Source of the DNA: Sphaerisporangium perillae
GTDB taxonomy: Bacteria > Actinomycetota > Actinomycetes > Streptosporangiales > Streptosporangiaceae
Assembly (NCBI RefSeq): GCF_023276435.1
Contig: NZ_JALLPO010000061.1
Span: forward strand, 1-43,700
Direction of reading: 5' to 3'
DNA length: 43,700 bases
Below the pieces are notes generated by a model. The model ran no database searches. It saw nothing but the letters and a program-made list of their open reading frames with translations, and was not told where the DNA came from. Made by a program: the position numbers and the translations under genes. Shown one piece after another: positions 18,178 to 25,894 of this stretch. Positions within the stretch are counted from its first letter, which is position 1, and each line of letters opens with the position of its first letter.

Positions 18178-19454
18178 CCCTCGCGACGCGGCCCATGCAG
18201 GGGCTCGACTCCGGCCAGCTGCTGCTCATCTGCGCGGCCGGCATGGTGACCGTCGCCGGCATCGCCCACACGGCCGCCGTCGGGCTGGTCGACACCCAGA
18301 TCGCGATCGCCTTCGGCGCGCTGGTCGCCGCCGGCGAGCTGGCCAGGCTGACCATGCCGGGCAACCGCGAGGTGGCGCCCATCGGGGCCGCCGCCGCCCT
18401 TGGGTACACCCTGTTGCTCGACGTGGGCGGCGTGCCGACGCGGCATTCGGCGCTGCAGGTGGTGGCCGTCATGTCGGCCGGGATGACCCTGGGCGCGCTG
18501 CCCCATCTCGCCGTCGGCAGGCCGCCGCGACTCGACGCGATCGCGCGGCGGCTGCTCTCCGGCGCCCTGCTGGCCTTCGCCTACCGCCCGCTCGCCTCGC
18601 TGCTGTACGCCACCACCGACGACGGCAAGGGCACGTGGTGGGTCGTGCTCGGCGTGATGGCCGTGCTCATCACTGCGATGCTCGCGGCCGACGTGGTGAT
18701 CGCCGCCGTGCTGCGCGCCGAGCAGGTGCGCACGGCGCTGCGCGTGGCCATCCGCGACGAGCTGCGCATGGCCGCGCCGCTCGGCGCCGCCGTCGCCGCC
18801 TCGGGCACCCTGCTGGCCCTCGCCTCCCACAGCATGAACCTCGCCGCCCTGGTGGTGTTCGCGGCCCCGCTGCTGGTCACCCAGGTCGCCTTCCGCAAGT
18901 ACGCGGGCATCCGCGCGACCTACCTGCAGACCGTCCGCGCGCTGGCCAGGGTCACCGAGGTGGGCGGCTACGTCGAGCCCGGGCACTCGCGCCGGGTGAG
19001 CCACCTGTCCCTGGCGATCGGCCGGGAGCTCGGCATGGCCGAGCCCGAGCTGCTGGAGCTCGAGTACGCCGCGCTGATGCACGACATCGGCCAGCTCTCC
19101 CTGCGCGACCCGATCCCGGGCGGCGCCACCGTGCTCACCGATCCGGTCCAGGCGCGCAGCATCGCCGAGCTCGGAGCCGAGATCATCAAGAAGACCGGCG
19201 TGCTCGACCGGGTCGCCGACATCGTGCGCCGCCAGGGTGACCCGTTCACCGGCCGCGACGTGCCGCCGCTCGCGAGCCGCATCATCAAGGCGGCCAACGC
19301 CTACGACGACCTGGTGGGCGGGTCCACCGACCGTGACCGCGCCGCGGCGGCCCTGGAGCGGCTCCGGCTCGACGGCGGCGACGAGTACGACCCCGCGGTG
19401 GTGGAGTCCATGGCCAGGGTCATCGACCGCCTGACCCCCGCCACCCGCCTCTGA
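18174..19454 (+). CDS. Membrane HD-domain protein, degenerate HD-GYP partner
   Basis: A 426-residue protein with the same layout as its neighbour: about seven membrane segments (residues 1-240) and a C-terminal HD domain. The HD dyad survives (LMHDIGQLSL) and the first His region reads EPGHSRRVSHLS, but the HHExxDGxGYP segment is lost: the region reads VRRQGDPFTG. Catalysis on c-di-GMP is therefore doubtful, and it may act as a sensor or inhibitor of the intact upstream enzyme. It starts at GTG 18174, overlapping the previous stop by four bases. It could instead have changed substrate. Confidence 0.85.
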   Translation: MTLATRPMQGLDSGQLLLICAAGMVTVAGIAHTAAVGLVDTQIAIAFGALVAAGELARLTMPGNREVAPIGAAAALGYTLLLDVGGVPTRHSALQVVAVMSAGMTLGALPHLAVGRPPRLDAIARRLLSGALLAFAYRPLASLLYATTDDGKGTWWVVLGVMAVLITAMLAADVVIAAVLRAEQVRTALRVAIRDELRMAAPLGAAVAASGTLLALASHSMNLAALVVFAAPLLVTQVAFRKYAGIRATYLQTVRALARVTEVGGYVEPGHSRRVSHLSLAIGRELGMAEPELLELEYAALMHDIGQLSLRDPIPGGATVLTDPVQARSIAELGAEIIKKTGVLDRVADIVRRQGDPFTGRDVPPLASRIIKAANAYDDLVGGSTDRDRAAAALERLRLDGGDEYDPAVVESMARVIDRLTPATRL

Positions 19455-19561
19455 CATCGGCGCAACCCTCCAACCGGCCGCCCGGCGGTCAGGGCCCGGG
19501 AACGCGCGCGGGCCGTCGGTACTTCGCCTGTCGTCCCTGTTGAGAGGCTCTTTGCCCGCAG

Positions 19562-19696
19562 GTGAGCAAGGTTCTGCGTAAGGTGCGGACGGCCGTCCGC
19601 GCTCGCGCCCGATTGTGGGGTTCCTACAGATGGGACACGGGGGATCGGTGGTCTGGAGCGAGGGGTTCCGACGGGGGTCGGGCCATAAGGTGGTGA
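19562..19696 (+). CDS. Putative 44-residue basic, Trp-rich small protein
   Basis: An open frame from GTG 19562 begins MSKVLRKVRTAVRARARLWG and then has a Trp/Gly/Asp-rich tail. The N-terminus would form a strongly basic amphipathic helix. It ends 22 bp before the biotin carboxylase start codon, so it could be first in that operon. The ribosome binding site is weak and distant (GAGAGG near 19542), and no family is recognised. It may be spurious. Confidence 0.3.
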   Translation: MSKVLRKVRTAVRARARLWGSYRWDTGDRWSGARGSDGGRAIRW

Positions 19697-19718
19697 ACCG
19701 TCGAAGGGAGTGCGGCCG

Positions 19719-21080
19719 GTGTTCGAGAGCGTTCTGGTGGCCAATCGAGGTGAGATCGCGCGGCGCATCGTGCGCACGGTGAAGTGCATGGGCCTGCGGG
19801 CGATCGCGGTGCACTCGGAGGCCGACACCGACCTGCCGTTCGTGCGGGAAGCCGACGAGGCGTTCCTGCTCGGCCCCGCCGCGCCGGCCCAGAGCTACCT
19901 CGACGTCGCCAAGGTGATCGAGGCGTGCCGCGCGACCGGAGCGCGGGCCGTCCACCCCGGGTACGGCTTCCTCGCCGAGAACGCCGCCTTCGCGCGGGCC
20001 GTCATCGACGCGGGCCTGGTCTGGGTCGGGCCGGCTCCGGACGCGATCGAGCGCATGGGCGACAAGATCAACGCACGTAACCTCATGGAGGCCGCCGGCG
20101 TCCCGGTGGCGGCGGGCACGCGTGAGCCGGTGACCGGCCTGCCGCAGGCGCTGGCCGCCGCGGCCGAGATCGGCTATCCCGTCATGGTCAAGACCGCGGG
20201 AGGCGGCGGGGGCATCGGCATGGGCGTCGCCCACGACGAGGCCGGGCTGGCCGGCGCCTTCCAGACCGCCGTCCGCGCGGCCGAGCGTTTCAGCGGCAGG
20301 ACGGGCTCCGAGGGAGGCGGCGCGGGTCCGGCGATCCTGCTCGAGCGCTACATCCAGCGGGCCCGCCATGTCGAGGTGCAGATCCTCGGGACGGCCGACG
20401 GCACCGTGGTGGCGCTGGGCGAGCGCGACTGCTCGGTCCAGCGGCGTCATCAGAAGGTCGTGGAGGAGTCCCCGTCGCCGGGCGTCACGCCGGAGCTGCG
20501 CGAGCGCATGCTGGCCGCCGCCGTGCGGGCGGGCGAGGCGGTCGGCTACCGCGGCGCGGGCACCGTCGAGTGCCTGGTGGACGCCGATGAGCAGGACTTC
20601 GTGTTCCTGGAGATGAACACGCGGCTGCAGGTCGAGCATCCGGTGACCGAACTGGTCACGGGCGTCGACCTGGTCGAGCAGCAGCTGCGCGTCGCGGCGG
20701 GGGAGCCCGTCACGTTCACGGCGGCGCCGCCGCGCGGGCACGCCATCGAGCTTCGGGTGTACGCCGAGGATCCCAAGCGGTTCTTCCCCGGCCCCGGCAA
20801 GATCGACGTCTGGGAGGAGCCGGCCGGCCCCGGCATCCGGCTCGACTCCGGATATGTCGCGGGGAACACCGTCACGCCGTTCTACGACCCGCTGATGGCG
20901 AAGCTGTGCGTCCACGGCGACGACCGCGAGGAGGCGCTGGCCAGGGCCCGCGAGGCGGTGGCGGCCTTCCGCGTCGAAGGGCCCAAGAACAACCTGCCCT
21001 TCCTCGCCGAGTTGCTGGACGACGCCGAGTTCGCCGGCGGTGACTACGACACCGGGCTGGTCGCTCGCATGCGTTCGTGA
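19719..21080 (+). CDS. accC: Biotin carboxylase subunit of an acyl-CoA carboxylase
   Basis: A 453-residue biotin carboxylase: N-terminal domain (VLVANRGEIARRI), ATP-grasp domain with the Gly-rich loop KTAGGGGGIGM and the Mg/catalytic segment EMNTRLQVEHPVTE, then the C-terminal domain. It carboxylates the biotin carried by the small protein encoded just downstream. It stops before the carrier domain that is fused in the ~600-residue AccA-type subunits common in actinobacteria, so this is a split arrangement. GTG 19719 is preferred because GAAGGGAG lies nine bases upstream; GTG 19710 would overlap that site. No carboxyltransferase gene is in the window, so the acyl-CoA substrate is unknown. Confidence 0.92.
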   Translation: MFESVLVANRGEIARRIVRTVKCMGLRAIAVHSEADTDLPFVREADEAFLLGPAAPAQSYLDVAKVIEACRATGARAVHPGYGFLAENAAFARAVIDAGLVWVGPAPDAIERMGDKINARNLMEAAGVPVAAGTREPVTGLPQALAAAAEIGYPVMVKTAGGGGGIGMGVAHDEAGLAGAFQTAVRAAERFSGRTGSEGGGAGPAILLERYIQRARHVEVQILGTADGTVVALGERDCSVQRRHQKVVEESPSPGVTPELRERMLAAAVRAGEAVGYRGAGTVECLVDADEQDFVFLEMNTRLQVEHPVTELVTGVDLVEQQLRVAAGEPVTFTAAPPRGHAIELRVYAEDPKRFFPGPGKIDVWEEPAGPGIRLDSGYVAGNTVTPFYDPLMAKLCVHGDDREEALARAREAVAAFRVEGPKNNLPFLAELLDDAEFAGGDYDTGLVARMRS

Positions 21081-21132
21081 TGCCTGATGGGCTCGTGGTC
21101 CCGTCCCCGTGCCCGTTCACGGGAGTGGGACG

Positions 21133-21174
21133 ATGAGCACGGCCTTCTGGGCACAGTTGGATCATTTTGATTGA
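21133..21174 (+). CDS. Possible 13-residue micro-ORF before the biotin carrier gene
   Basis: ATG 21133 follows GGGAGTGGGACG and encodes MSTAFWAQLDHFD, ending 11 bp before the GTG of the carrier gene. The stretch is AT-richer than its surroundings. It could be a leader or a fortuitous frame. Confidence 0.25.
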   Translation: MSTAFWAQLDHFD

Positions 21175-21185
21175 GGGGAGTTCCG

Positions 21186-21398
21186 GTGGCGGAAGTACGT
21201 GCCGAGATGGTGGCGAACGTCTGGAAGGTCGTCGTCGCTGAGGGCGACAGCGTGAGCGAGGGCGACACGCTGGTCATCCTGGAGTCGATGAAGATGGAGA
21301 TCCCGGTGCTGGCCGAGGACTCCGGTGTCGTGAGCGCGCTGAAGGTGGCCGAGGGCGATGTCATCCAGGAGGGTGACCTGATCGCGGTCATCGAATGA
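21186..21398 (+). CDS. Biotin carboxyl carrier protein (single-domain)
   Basis: A 70-residue stand-alone biotinyl domain with the biotinylation motif ESMKMEIPV (target Lys in MKM). It resembles M. tuberculosis TB7.3 (Rv3221c). It should shuttle carboxyl groups from the biotin carboxylase encoded 105 bp upstream to an unidentified carboxyltransferase. It starts at GTG 21186 with GGGGAG upstream. It sits in the same neighbourhood as bioB, bioD and bioF, which supply its cofactor. Confidence 0.95.
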   Translation: MAEVRAEMVANVWKVVVAEGDSVSEGDTLVILESMKMEIPVLAEDSGVVSALKVAEGDVIQEGDLIAVIE

Positions 21399-21472
21399 CG
21401 GCCGCCGCCCGGCCGCGCCGGCCGGCGCCGGACCGCGCGCCGCGTGGATCGCGGCCGGCGGCCCGGCGGGGT

Positions 21473-21853
21473 TCAGCGGGAGAGGCCCGAAAGGAAGCGC
21501 TCGCGGTCGACCACGACGCGCTCGATCGTGGCGACGGCCACCGTCGTCCGGCGGTCCCTCGCGGTGACCTCGAAGACCAGGCGCCGGCCGTCCACCTCGA
21601 CGAGCTCGGCGGCGACCTCCACGTGCGTGCCCACGGGGCTCGCCGCGCGGTGCTCCAGCGTCACCTTCGTCCCCACCGAGGTCTGCCCGGGAGCCAGGTG
21701 GTCCTGGACGGCGCGTACGGTGGCCGCCTCGGCGATCGCCAGCAGCCGCGGCGTGCCGAGCACGGGGACGTCCCCGCTGCCCACCTTGATCGCGGTGTCT
21801 CCCCGCTCGACCATGATGAGAATCTCGGCGCGCAGCCCTGGGGCGATCGTCAT
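21473..21853 (-). CDS. Hotdog thioesterase, FlK-like
   Basis: A 126-residue hotdog-fold protein. The pattern GTKVTLEHRAASPVGTHVEV, then VDGRRLVFEVTARD and ATIERVVVDRERF, matches the fluoroacetyl-CoA thioesterase (FlK)-like family, which hydrolyses acyl-CoA. The real substrate is probably another short acyl-CoA. It is convergent with the carrier protein gene; proximity to the carboxylase suggests acyl-CoA metabolism, but this is only positional. Confidence 0.72.
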   Translation of the reverse strand: MTIAPGLRAEILIMVERGDTAIKVGSGDVPVLGTPRLLAIAEAATVRAVQDHLAPGQTSVGTKVTLEHRAASPVGTHVEVAAELVEVDGRRLVFEVTARDRRTTVAVATIERVVVDRERFLSGLSR

Positions 21854-21987
21854 GCGGGCCAGCCTACGGGTGCGGGCCTCGCGGCACGGTCGCGCACTCG
21901 CTGTCCGCCGCCATCCTGTTCGCGCGGGCTCGCACCACCTTCGCCGGTTGACGGCCTTGGCAGGGAACGATGGAATACGCTCTTGGC

Positions 21988-22170
21988 GTGAGCCCTTACT
22001 GCGACCATTGCGGACGTCTCGCAGGAGACGAGGACCATTCCGCATGTCAGGCCGCGCGGCTCATGGAGCCGCCTCGCTACTGCCCGGCGTGCCGACGCCG
22101 GCTGGTGGTGCAGGTGACGCCGCGGGGTTGGTCCGCCCGCTGCGTCGAACACGGCGTTACGGCTTGCTGA
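21988..22170 (+). CDS. bsaP: BsaP-like biotin synthase auxiliary protein
   Basis: A 60-residue Cys/His-rich protein: SPYCDHCGRL, HSAC, then EPPRYCPACRRRLVVQV, GWSARCVEHG. The Cys spacing and the PPRYC..C.RR..VQV..GW.A.C..HG pattern resemble mycobacterial Rv1590, described as BsaP, an iron-sulfur protein needed by biotin synthase. In mycobacteria it is beside bioB; here bioB is 4 kb away, with other bio genes in between. GTG 21988 is chosen because a TACGCT (21976-21981) six bases before it suggests a leaderless transcript; ATG 21970 would add six residues. It could instead be an unrelated zinc ribbon. Confidence 0.62.
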   Translation: MSPYCDHCGRLAGDEDHSACQAARLMEPPRYCPACRRRLVVQVTPRGWSARCVEHGVTAC

Positions 22171-22300
22171 CACCCCGGCACGAGCCGTACGGCCACAGGG
22201 TTTTGTGACTCCGCCGTGACCTGGTCGCGACACAAATCCGCTTTGTTGGAGAACTCTGGGGTGACGTCGGGTTGGACGGAATGGGGTTAGCGGGGGAGAG

Positions 22301-24055
22301 ATGGTTGCCCAAGGGACCATGCTGGCGGGACGTTACCGGTTGGACGTCCGTCTCGGCGCCGGCGGCATGGGCGAGGTGTGGCGCGGTGAGGACACCGTCC
22401 TTGCCCGCACCGTCGCCGTAAAAGTGCTGTTACCAGGCCGGATGGACGACCCGGGCTTCGCCGCGCGCTTCCAGGGGGAGGCCCGCGCGATGGCCACGAT
22501 CAACCATCCCGGCGTCGTGGACGTCTACGACTACGGCGTGAGCGACGTGCCCGGGGACGGCCCCACCGCCTACCTGGTGATGCGGTTCGTCGACGGCGAG
22601 CCGCTCGACCGGCTGCTCACCCGGCTCACCCGCATCGCGCCCGAGCCGGCCATGGAGCTCATCGCCCAGGCCGCCTCCGCCTTGCAGGCCGTGCACGACA
22701 GGGGCATCGTGCACCGCGACGTCAAGCCAGGCAACCTGCTGGTCCGCCCGGACGGCACGCTCGTCCTCACCGACTTCGGCATCGCCCGCGCGGACGTCGG
22801 CCACCGGCTGACCGACGCCGGCATGGTGCTCGGCACCGCCGCCTACTGCGCGCCCGAGCAGGCCGAGGGGCAGCCGGTGACCCCGGCCGTCGACCTGTAC
22901 GCCCTGGGCGTGGTCGCCTACGAGTGCCTCGCGGGACACCGGCCGTTCGACGGGGACACCCCCGTCACCATCGCGCTGAAGCACATCCGGGAGGACCCGC
23001 CGCCGCTGCCCGCCGACGTGCCGCCCGCCGTGCGGCATCTCGTCGAGCGCGCCCTGGTGAAGGACCCGGCGCGGCGCTGGCGCAGCGCCGCGGAGATGAG
23101 CGTGGCCGCCCGGCGGGCGATGAGGGACGGCAGCGGCGCGATGGGCGTCTCCGGCGTCACCGGGCTGACCGGCATGGTCTCCTCCGAGCACACCACGACG
23201 ATGGGCGGGAACCCGCACCAGGGGGCCGGGTATCCCCAGCAGACGGCCGGGCATCCCCACCAGTTCGCCTCCCCCGAGACCGGGGTGCGCATGGGCCCGG
23301 CGGGCTGGGGCGACGGCGAGGCCGGGCCCTCGACCGCCCCGCCGCCTCCGTACATCATGCCCGCCGCGGGCCCGCCGACCGGCGCGCACTCGCCGCCCAC
23401 CACGGCGACCGCCGGCCCGCCCGTCCAGCGCGGCTCGCGCGGCCGCAGGAAGACCGCCCCGCAACGCGGCAAGGCCGGCCTGATCGTCGGTGTCATCGCG
23501 GTGGGCGCCCTGCTGGGCGGCGTCGGCGCGGTGGCGTACAACCAGATCGCCAGCGCCGGCGCGTCGGCCGAGGTGGAGGGGACGCAGTCCCCCTCTCCCA
23601 GCGAGGGCGAGCCGTCCCCCACGAAGCCCGCACGCTCGCCTCGGCCGGTCCAGTCACCGCGTCCCACGGTCGCAGGGTCCGGGCACTCGGAGAAGCCCTC
23701 CGCCTCGCCGACCCCGACGAGCCCCTCGCCGTCGCCCAGCCCGACCAAGACCCGCAGCCCTTCGCCCTCCCCCTCGGTCACCAAGTCCCCGGCGGCGAAG
23801 AGGGTCGTGCCCGCGGTGATCAATTTGCACCAGACGCAGGCGACCGCCAAGCTGCGGGCCGCCGGCTTCAAGGTCAGGGTGGACATCAGCGGGGAGCCGA
23901 GCGACGAGGGCTGCACCCGCGTGCTCGACCAGACGCCGGCGGCCGGCACCTCCTGGGCGGTCGACCGGCCCGTGACCATCGTCGTGGAACAGGGCATCCC
24001 CTGCGGCGACCCCAGCGAGAGCCCGTCCCCGACGCCGACCCCCTCGGCCACCTGA
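22301..24055 (+). CDS. PASTA-type Ser/Thr protein kinase
   Basis: A 584-residue transmembrane kinase. The kinase domain (about 10-270) has the Gly loop LGAGGMGEVWRG, catalytic HRDVKPGNLL, DFG (TDFGIARAD) and APEQ. A Gly/Gln/His/Pro-rich linker (about 275-385), one membrane segment (about 393-415), a Ser/Pro/Thr-rich external stalk and a single PASTA domain (about 500-565) follow. PASTA domains bind peptidoglycan fragments or lipid II; PknB orthologues usually have four, so this is a reduced relative. Two Cys in the external domain may form a disulfide. The early codon 44 is TTA (22430-22432), rare in GC-rich actinobacteria. It stands alone, convergent with the TPP enzyme. Confidence 0.93.
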   Translation: MVAQGTMLAGRYRLDVRLGAGGMGEVWRGEDTVLARTVAVKVLLPGRMDDPGFAARFQGEARAMATINHPGVVDVYDYGVSDVPGDGPTAYLVMRFVDGEPLDRLLTRLTRIAPEPAMELIAQAASALQAVHDRGIVHRDVKPGNLLVRPDGTLVLTDFGIARADVGHRLTDAGMVLGTAAYCAPEQAEGQPVTPAVDLYALGVVAYECLAGHRPFDGDTPVTIALKHIREDPPPLPADVPPAVRHLVERALVKDPARRWRSAAEMSVAARRAMRDGSGAMGVSGVTGLTGMVSSEHTTTMGGNPHQGAGYPQQTAGHPHQFASPETGVRMGPAGWGDGEAGPSTAPPPPYIMPAAGPPTGAHSPPTTATAGPPVQRGSRGRRKTAPQRGKAGLIVGVIAVGALLGGVGAVAYNQIASAGASAEVEGTQSPSPSEGEPSPTKPARSPRPVQSPRPTVAGSGHSEKPSASPTPTSPSPSPSPTKTRSPSPSPSVTKSPAAKRVVPAVINLHQTQATAKLRAAGFKVRVDISGEPSDEGCTRVLDQTPAAGTSWAVDRPVTIVVEQGIPCGDPSESPSPTPTPSAT

Positions 24056-24095
24056 GCGCCGGAGCGCCTCCGAGGGCCTCGCAGCAGGCCCTGTG

Positions 24096-24133
24096 GAGCC
24101 CGCCCGGGCCGAGGGAGCCCGCCCGGGCCGAGG
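24096..24133. repeat. Exact 19-bp tandem repeat with internal palindrome
   Basis: Two back-to-back exact copies of GAGCCCGCCCGGGCCGAGG (24096-24114 and 24115-24133) lie between the convergent kinase and TPP enzyme genes. Each contains the palindrome GCCCGGGC. This may aid termination for both genes or be neutral slippage. Confidence 0.7.
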
Positions 24134-24170
24134 GCCGGCTGAGCGCCGGCGCGGACACGGGCCGCGCCGG

Positions 24171-25817
24171 TCAGATGCCGGTGGTGGTGCGGGGGTAGGC
24201 GATCTGCGGGTCGGTGGCGATGTTCACCATGTACGGCACGCCGGAGTCGAAGGCGCGGCGCAGCGCGGGGCCGATCTCCTTCGGGGAGGTCACCAGCTCG
24301 CCACCGCCGCCGAGAGCGGTGACGACCTGGTCGTACCTGCACTGGGGCTGCAGCTCGGCGGCCACGTCGTAGCCGTACAGCATCTGCATGGGATGCTTCT
24401 CCAGCCCCCACATGCCGTTGTTGCCGCAGATCATGACGACCGGCAGCTTGTGGCGGACCAGCGTGTCGACGTCCATCAGGGAGAACCCGGCCGCGCCGTC
24501 GCCGAGCAGCAGCACGACCTGCGAGGACGGGCGGGCGATGCGGGCGGCGATGGAGTAGCCGAGCCCCGTGCCCAGGCAGCCGTACGGGCCGGGGTCGAGC
24601 CAGCAGCCGGGCCGCTGGGGCTCGATGTACTTGCCGGCGTAGGAGACGAAGTCGCCGCCGTCGCCGATGACCACGGCGTCGTCGTCCAGGATGCGGTTGA
24701 GCTCGCCGTAGATGCGCATCGGGTGGATGGGGTCGGCGTCCGACGCGAGCAGCTCGGCGTCGCCCGCGACGGCCGCCGCCGAGGCCTCCGCCAGCTTGGT
24801 GACCCAGGCGGCGTGGGCGGCGGGCGACACCCCGGCGTCCGCGCAGGCCGTGCTGAGCCCCCAGAAGAGCACCGACAGGTCGCCGGACGCCGAGGCGGCC
24901 GTGTCGACATGGGTGGCGAGGTGCGAGGGGGCGTCGGCCAGGTGGACGACCTTCGCCAGCGGGGCGCCGTCCCTGCCGCCGAAGAAGCCGTAGCCGAGGC
25001 GGAAGTCGAGCGGGGCGCCCGCGACGATGACGAGGTCGGCCTGGGAGAACGCCACGCCCCGCGCCCGGGCGGCCAGCAGGTCGTGCCCGGCCGGCAGGAT
25101 GCCGCGCCCCTGGCCGTTGGGGATCACCGGCAGCCGGAAGGCCTCGGCGAAGTCGCGGGCCGCCTCCTCGGCGCCCTCCATCCAGACGTCCGAGCCGAGC
25201 ACGAGCACCGGACGCTCGGCCTCGGTGATCAGCCTCGCGATGGTGGCAAGGGTGTCCGCGTCGGGCTCCAGCGGGGACGGCGTCATGGTCTCGGCCTGGT
25301 GCGCCGGGGAGGGCGAGAACAGGTGGTCCATGTAGAAGTCGAGGAACACCGGCCCGCGGTGCGGGGCGACGGCCGTGCGGAACGCCATCTCGACGTCCTG
25401 GCCGATCGAGTCGGCGCCGCCCGCCGTGAACGCCAGCTTGGTGATCGTCTCGAACAGCGGCGGGTGGTCCATCTCCTGGAGCGCGCCGGACCCCCACCGG
25501 GACGCCGGCGCCCGGCCTCCCATCACCACGACGGGGGAGCCGTTGAAATGGGCGGTGGCGACGCCGCTGACACCGTTGGTGATGCCGGGGCCGGCGGTGA
25601 GCACCGCCAGGCCCGGACGCCGCGTCAGCCGGGCGGTCGCCTCCGCGGCGAACACCGCGCTCTGCTCGTGCCGCACATCGACGATGCGCATCCCCTCATG
25701 GACCGCCCCGTCGTACAACGGGAAGACGTGCCCGCCCGACAAGGTGAACATGACGTCGGCACCATAGGCTCGTGAGACGGCGACCGCGATGTCACCGGCG
25801 TGCTTTGCAGACTCCAT
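24171..25817 (-). CDS. Thiamine-diphosphate enzyme, acetolactate synthase-like
   Basis: A 548-residue TPP-dependent enzyme: N-terminal PYR domain with the catalytic Glu in DVRHEQSAVFAAE, a central domain, and a C-terminal PP domain with the GDGAAGFSLMD...NN Mg/TPP motif. It is close to acetolactate synthase large subunits (and to IlvG/IlvX-type relatives), but no small regulatory subunit or other branched-chain gene is adjacent. It follows bioB by 77 bp on the same strand, so it may be co-transcribed with the biotin genes; whether it has a role there is unknown. Its reaction cannot be fixed from sequence. Confidence 0.8.
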   Translation of the reverse strand: MESAKHAGDIAVAVSRAYGADVMFTLSGGHVFPLYDGAVHEGMRIVDVRHEQSAVFAAEATARLTRRPGLAVLTAGPGITNGVSGVATAHFNGSPVVVMGGRAPASRWGSGALQEMDHPPLFETITKLAFTAGGADSIGQDVEMAFRTAVAPHRGPVFLDFYMDHLFSPSPAHQAETMTPSPLEPDADTLATIARLITEAERPVLVLGSDVWMEGAEEAARDFAEAFRLPVIPNGQGRGILPAGHDLLAARARGVAFSQADLVIVAGAPLDFRLGYGFFGGRDGAPLAKVVHLADAPSHLATHVDTAASASGDLSVLFWGLSTACADAGVSPAAHAAWVTKLAEASAAAVAGDAELLASDADPIHPMRIYGELNRILDDDAVVIGDGGDFVSYAGKYIEPQRPGCWLDPGPYGCLGTGLGYSIAARIARPSSQVVLLLGDGAAGFSLMDVDTLVRHKLPVVMICGNNGMWGLEKHPMQMLYGYDVAAELQPQCRYDQVVTALGGGGELVTSPKEIGPALRRAFDSGVPYMVNIATDPQIAYPRTTTGI

Positions 25818-25894
25818 GACGTGAACTTACCTGTTCTCGCCCCGGTCAATCCTTGGGGCCCCATCTAGCCTGTTCATCGGGCGTTTCAGCGGCG

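Noticed and set aside
17952..20915. A 987-codon open frame on the minus strand across the HD-domain and biotin carboxylase genes
   Set aside because: It is antisense to well-supported genes, and its translation is Arg/Gly/His-rich without domains. Long antisense frames are expected at this GC content.
22918..25497. An 859-codon minus-strand frame over the kinase and TPP enzyme
   Set aside because: It is antisense to the kinase and in a wrong frame of the TPP enzyme; low-complexity Arg-rich translation.
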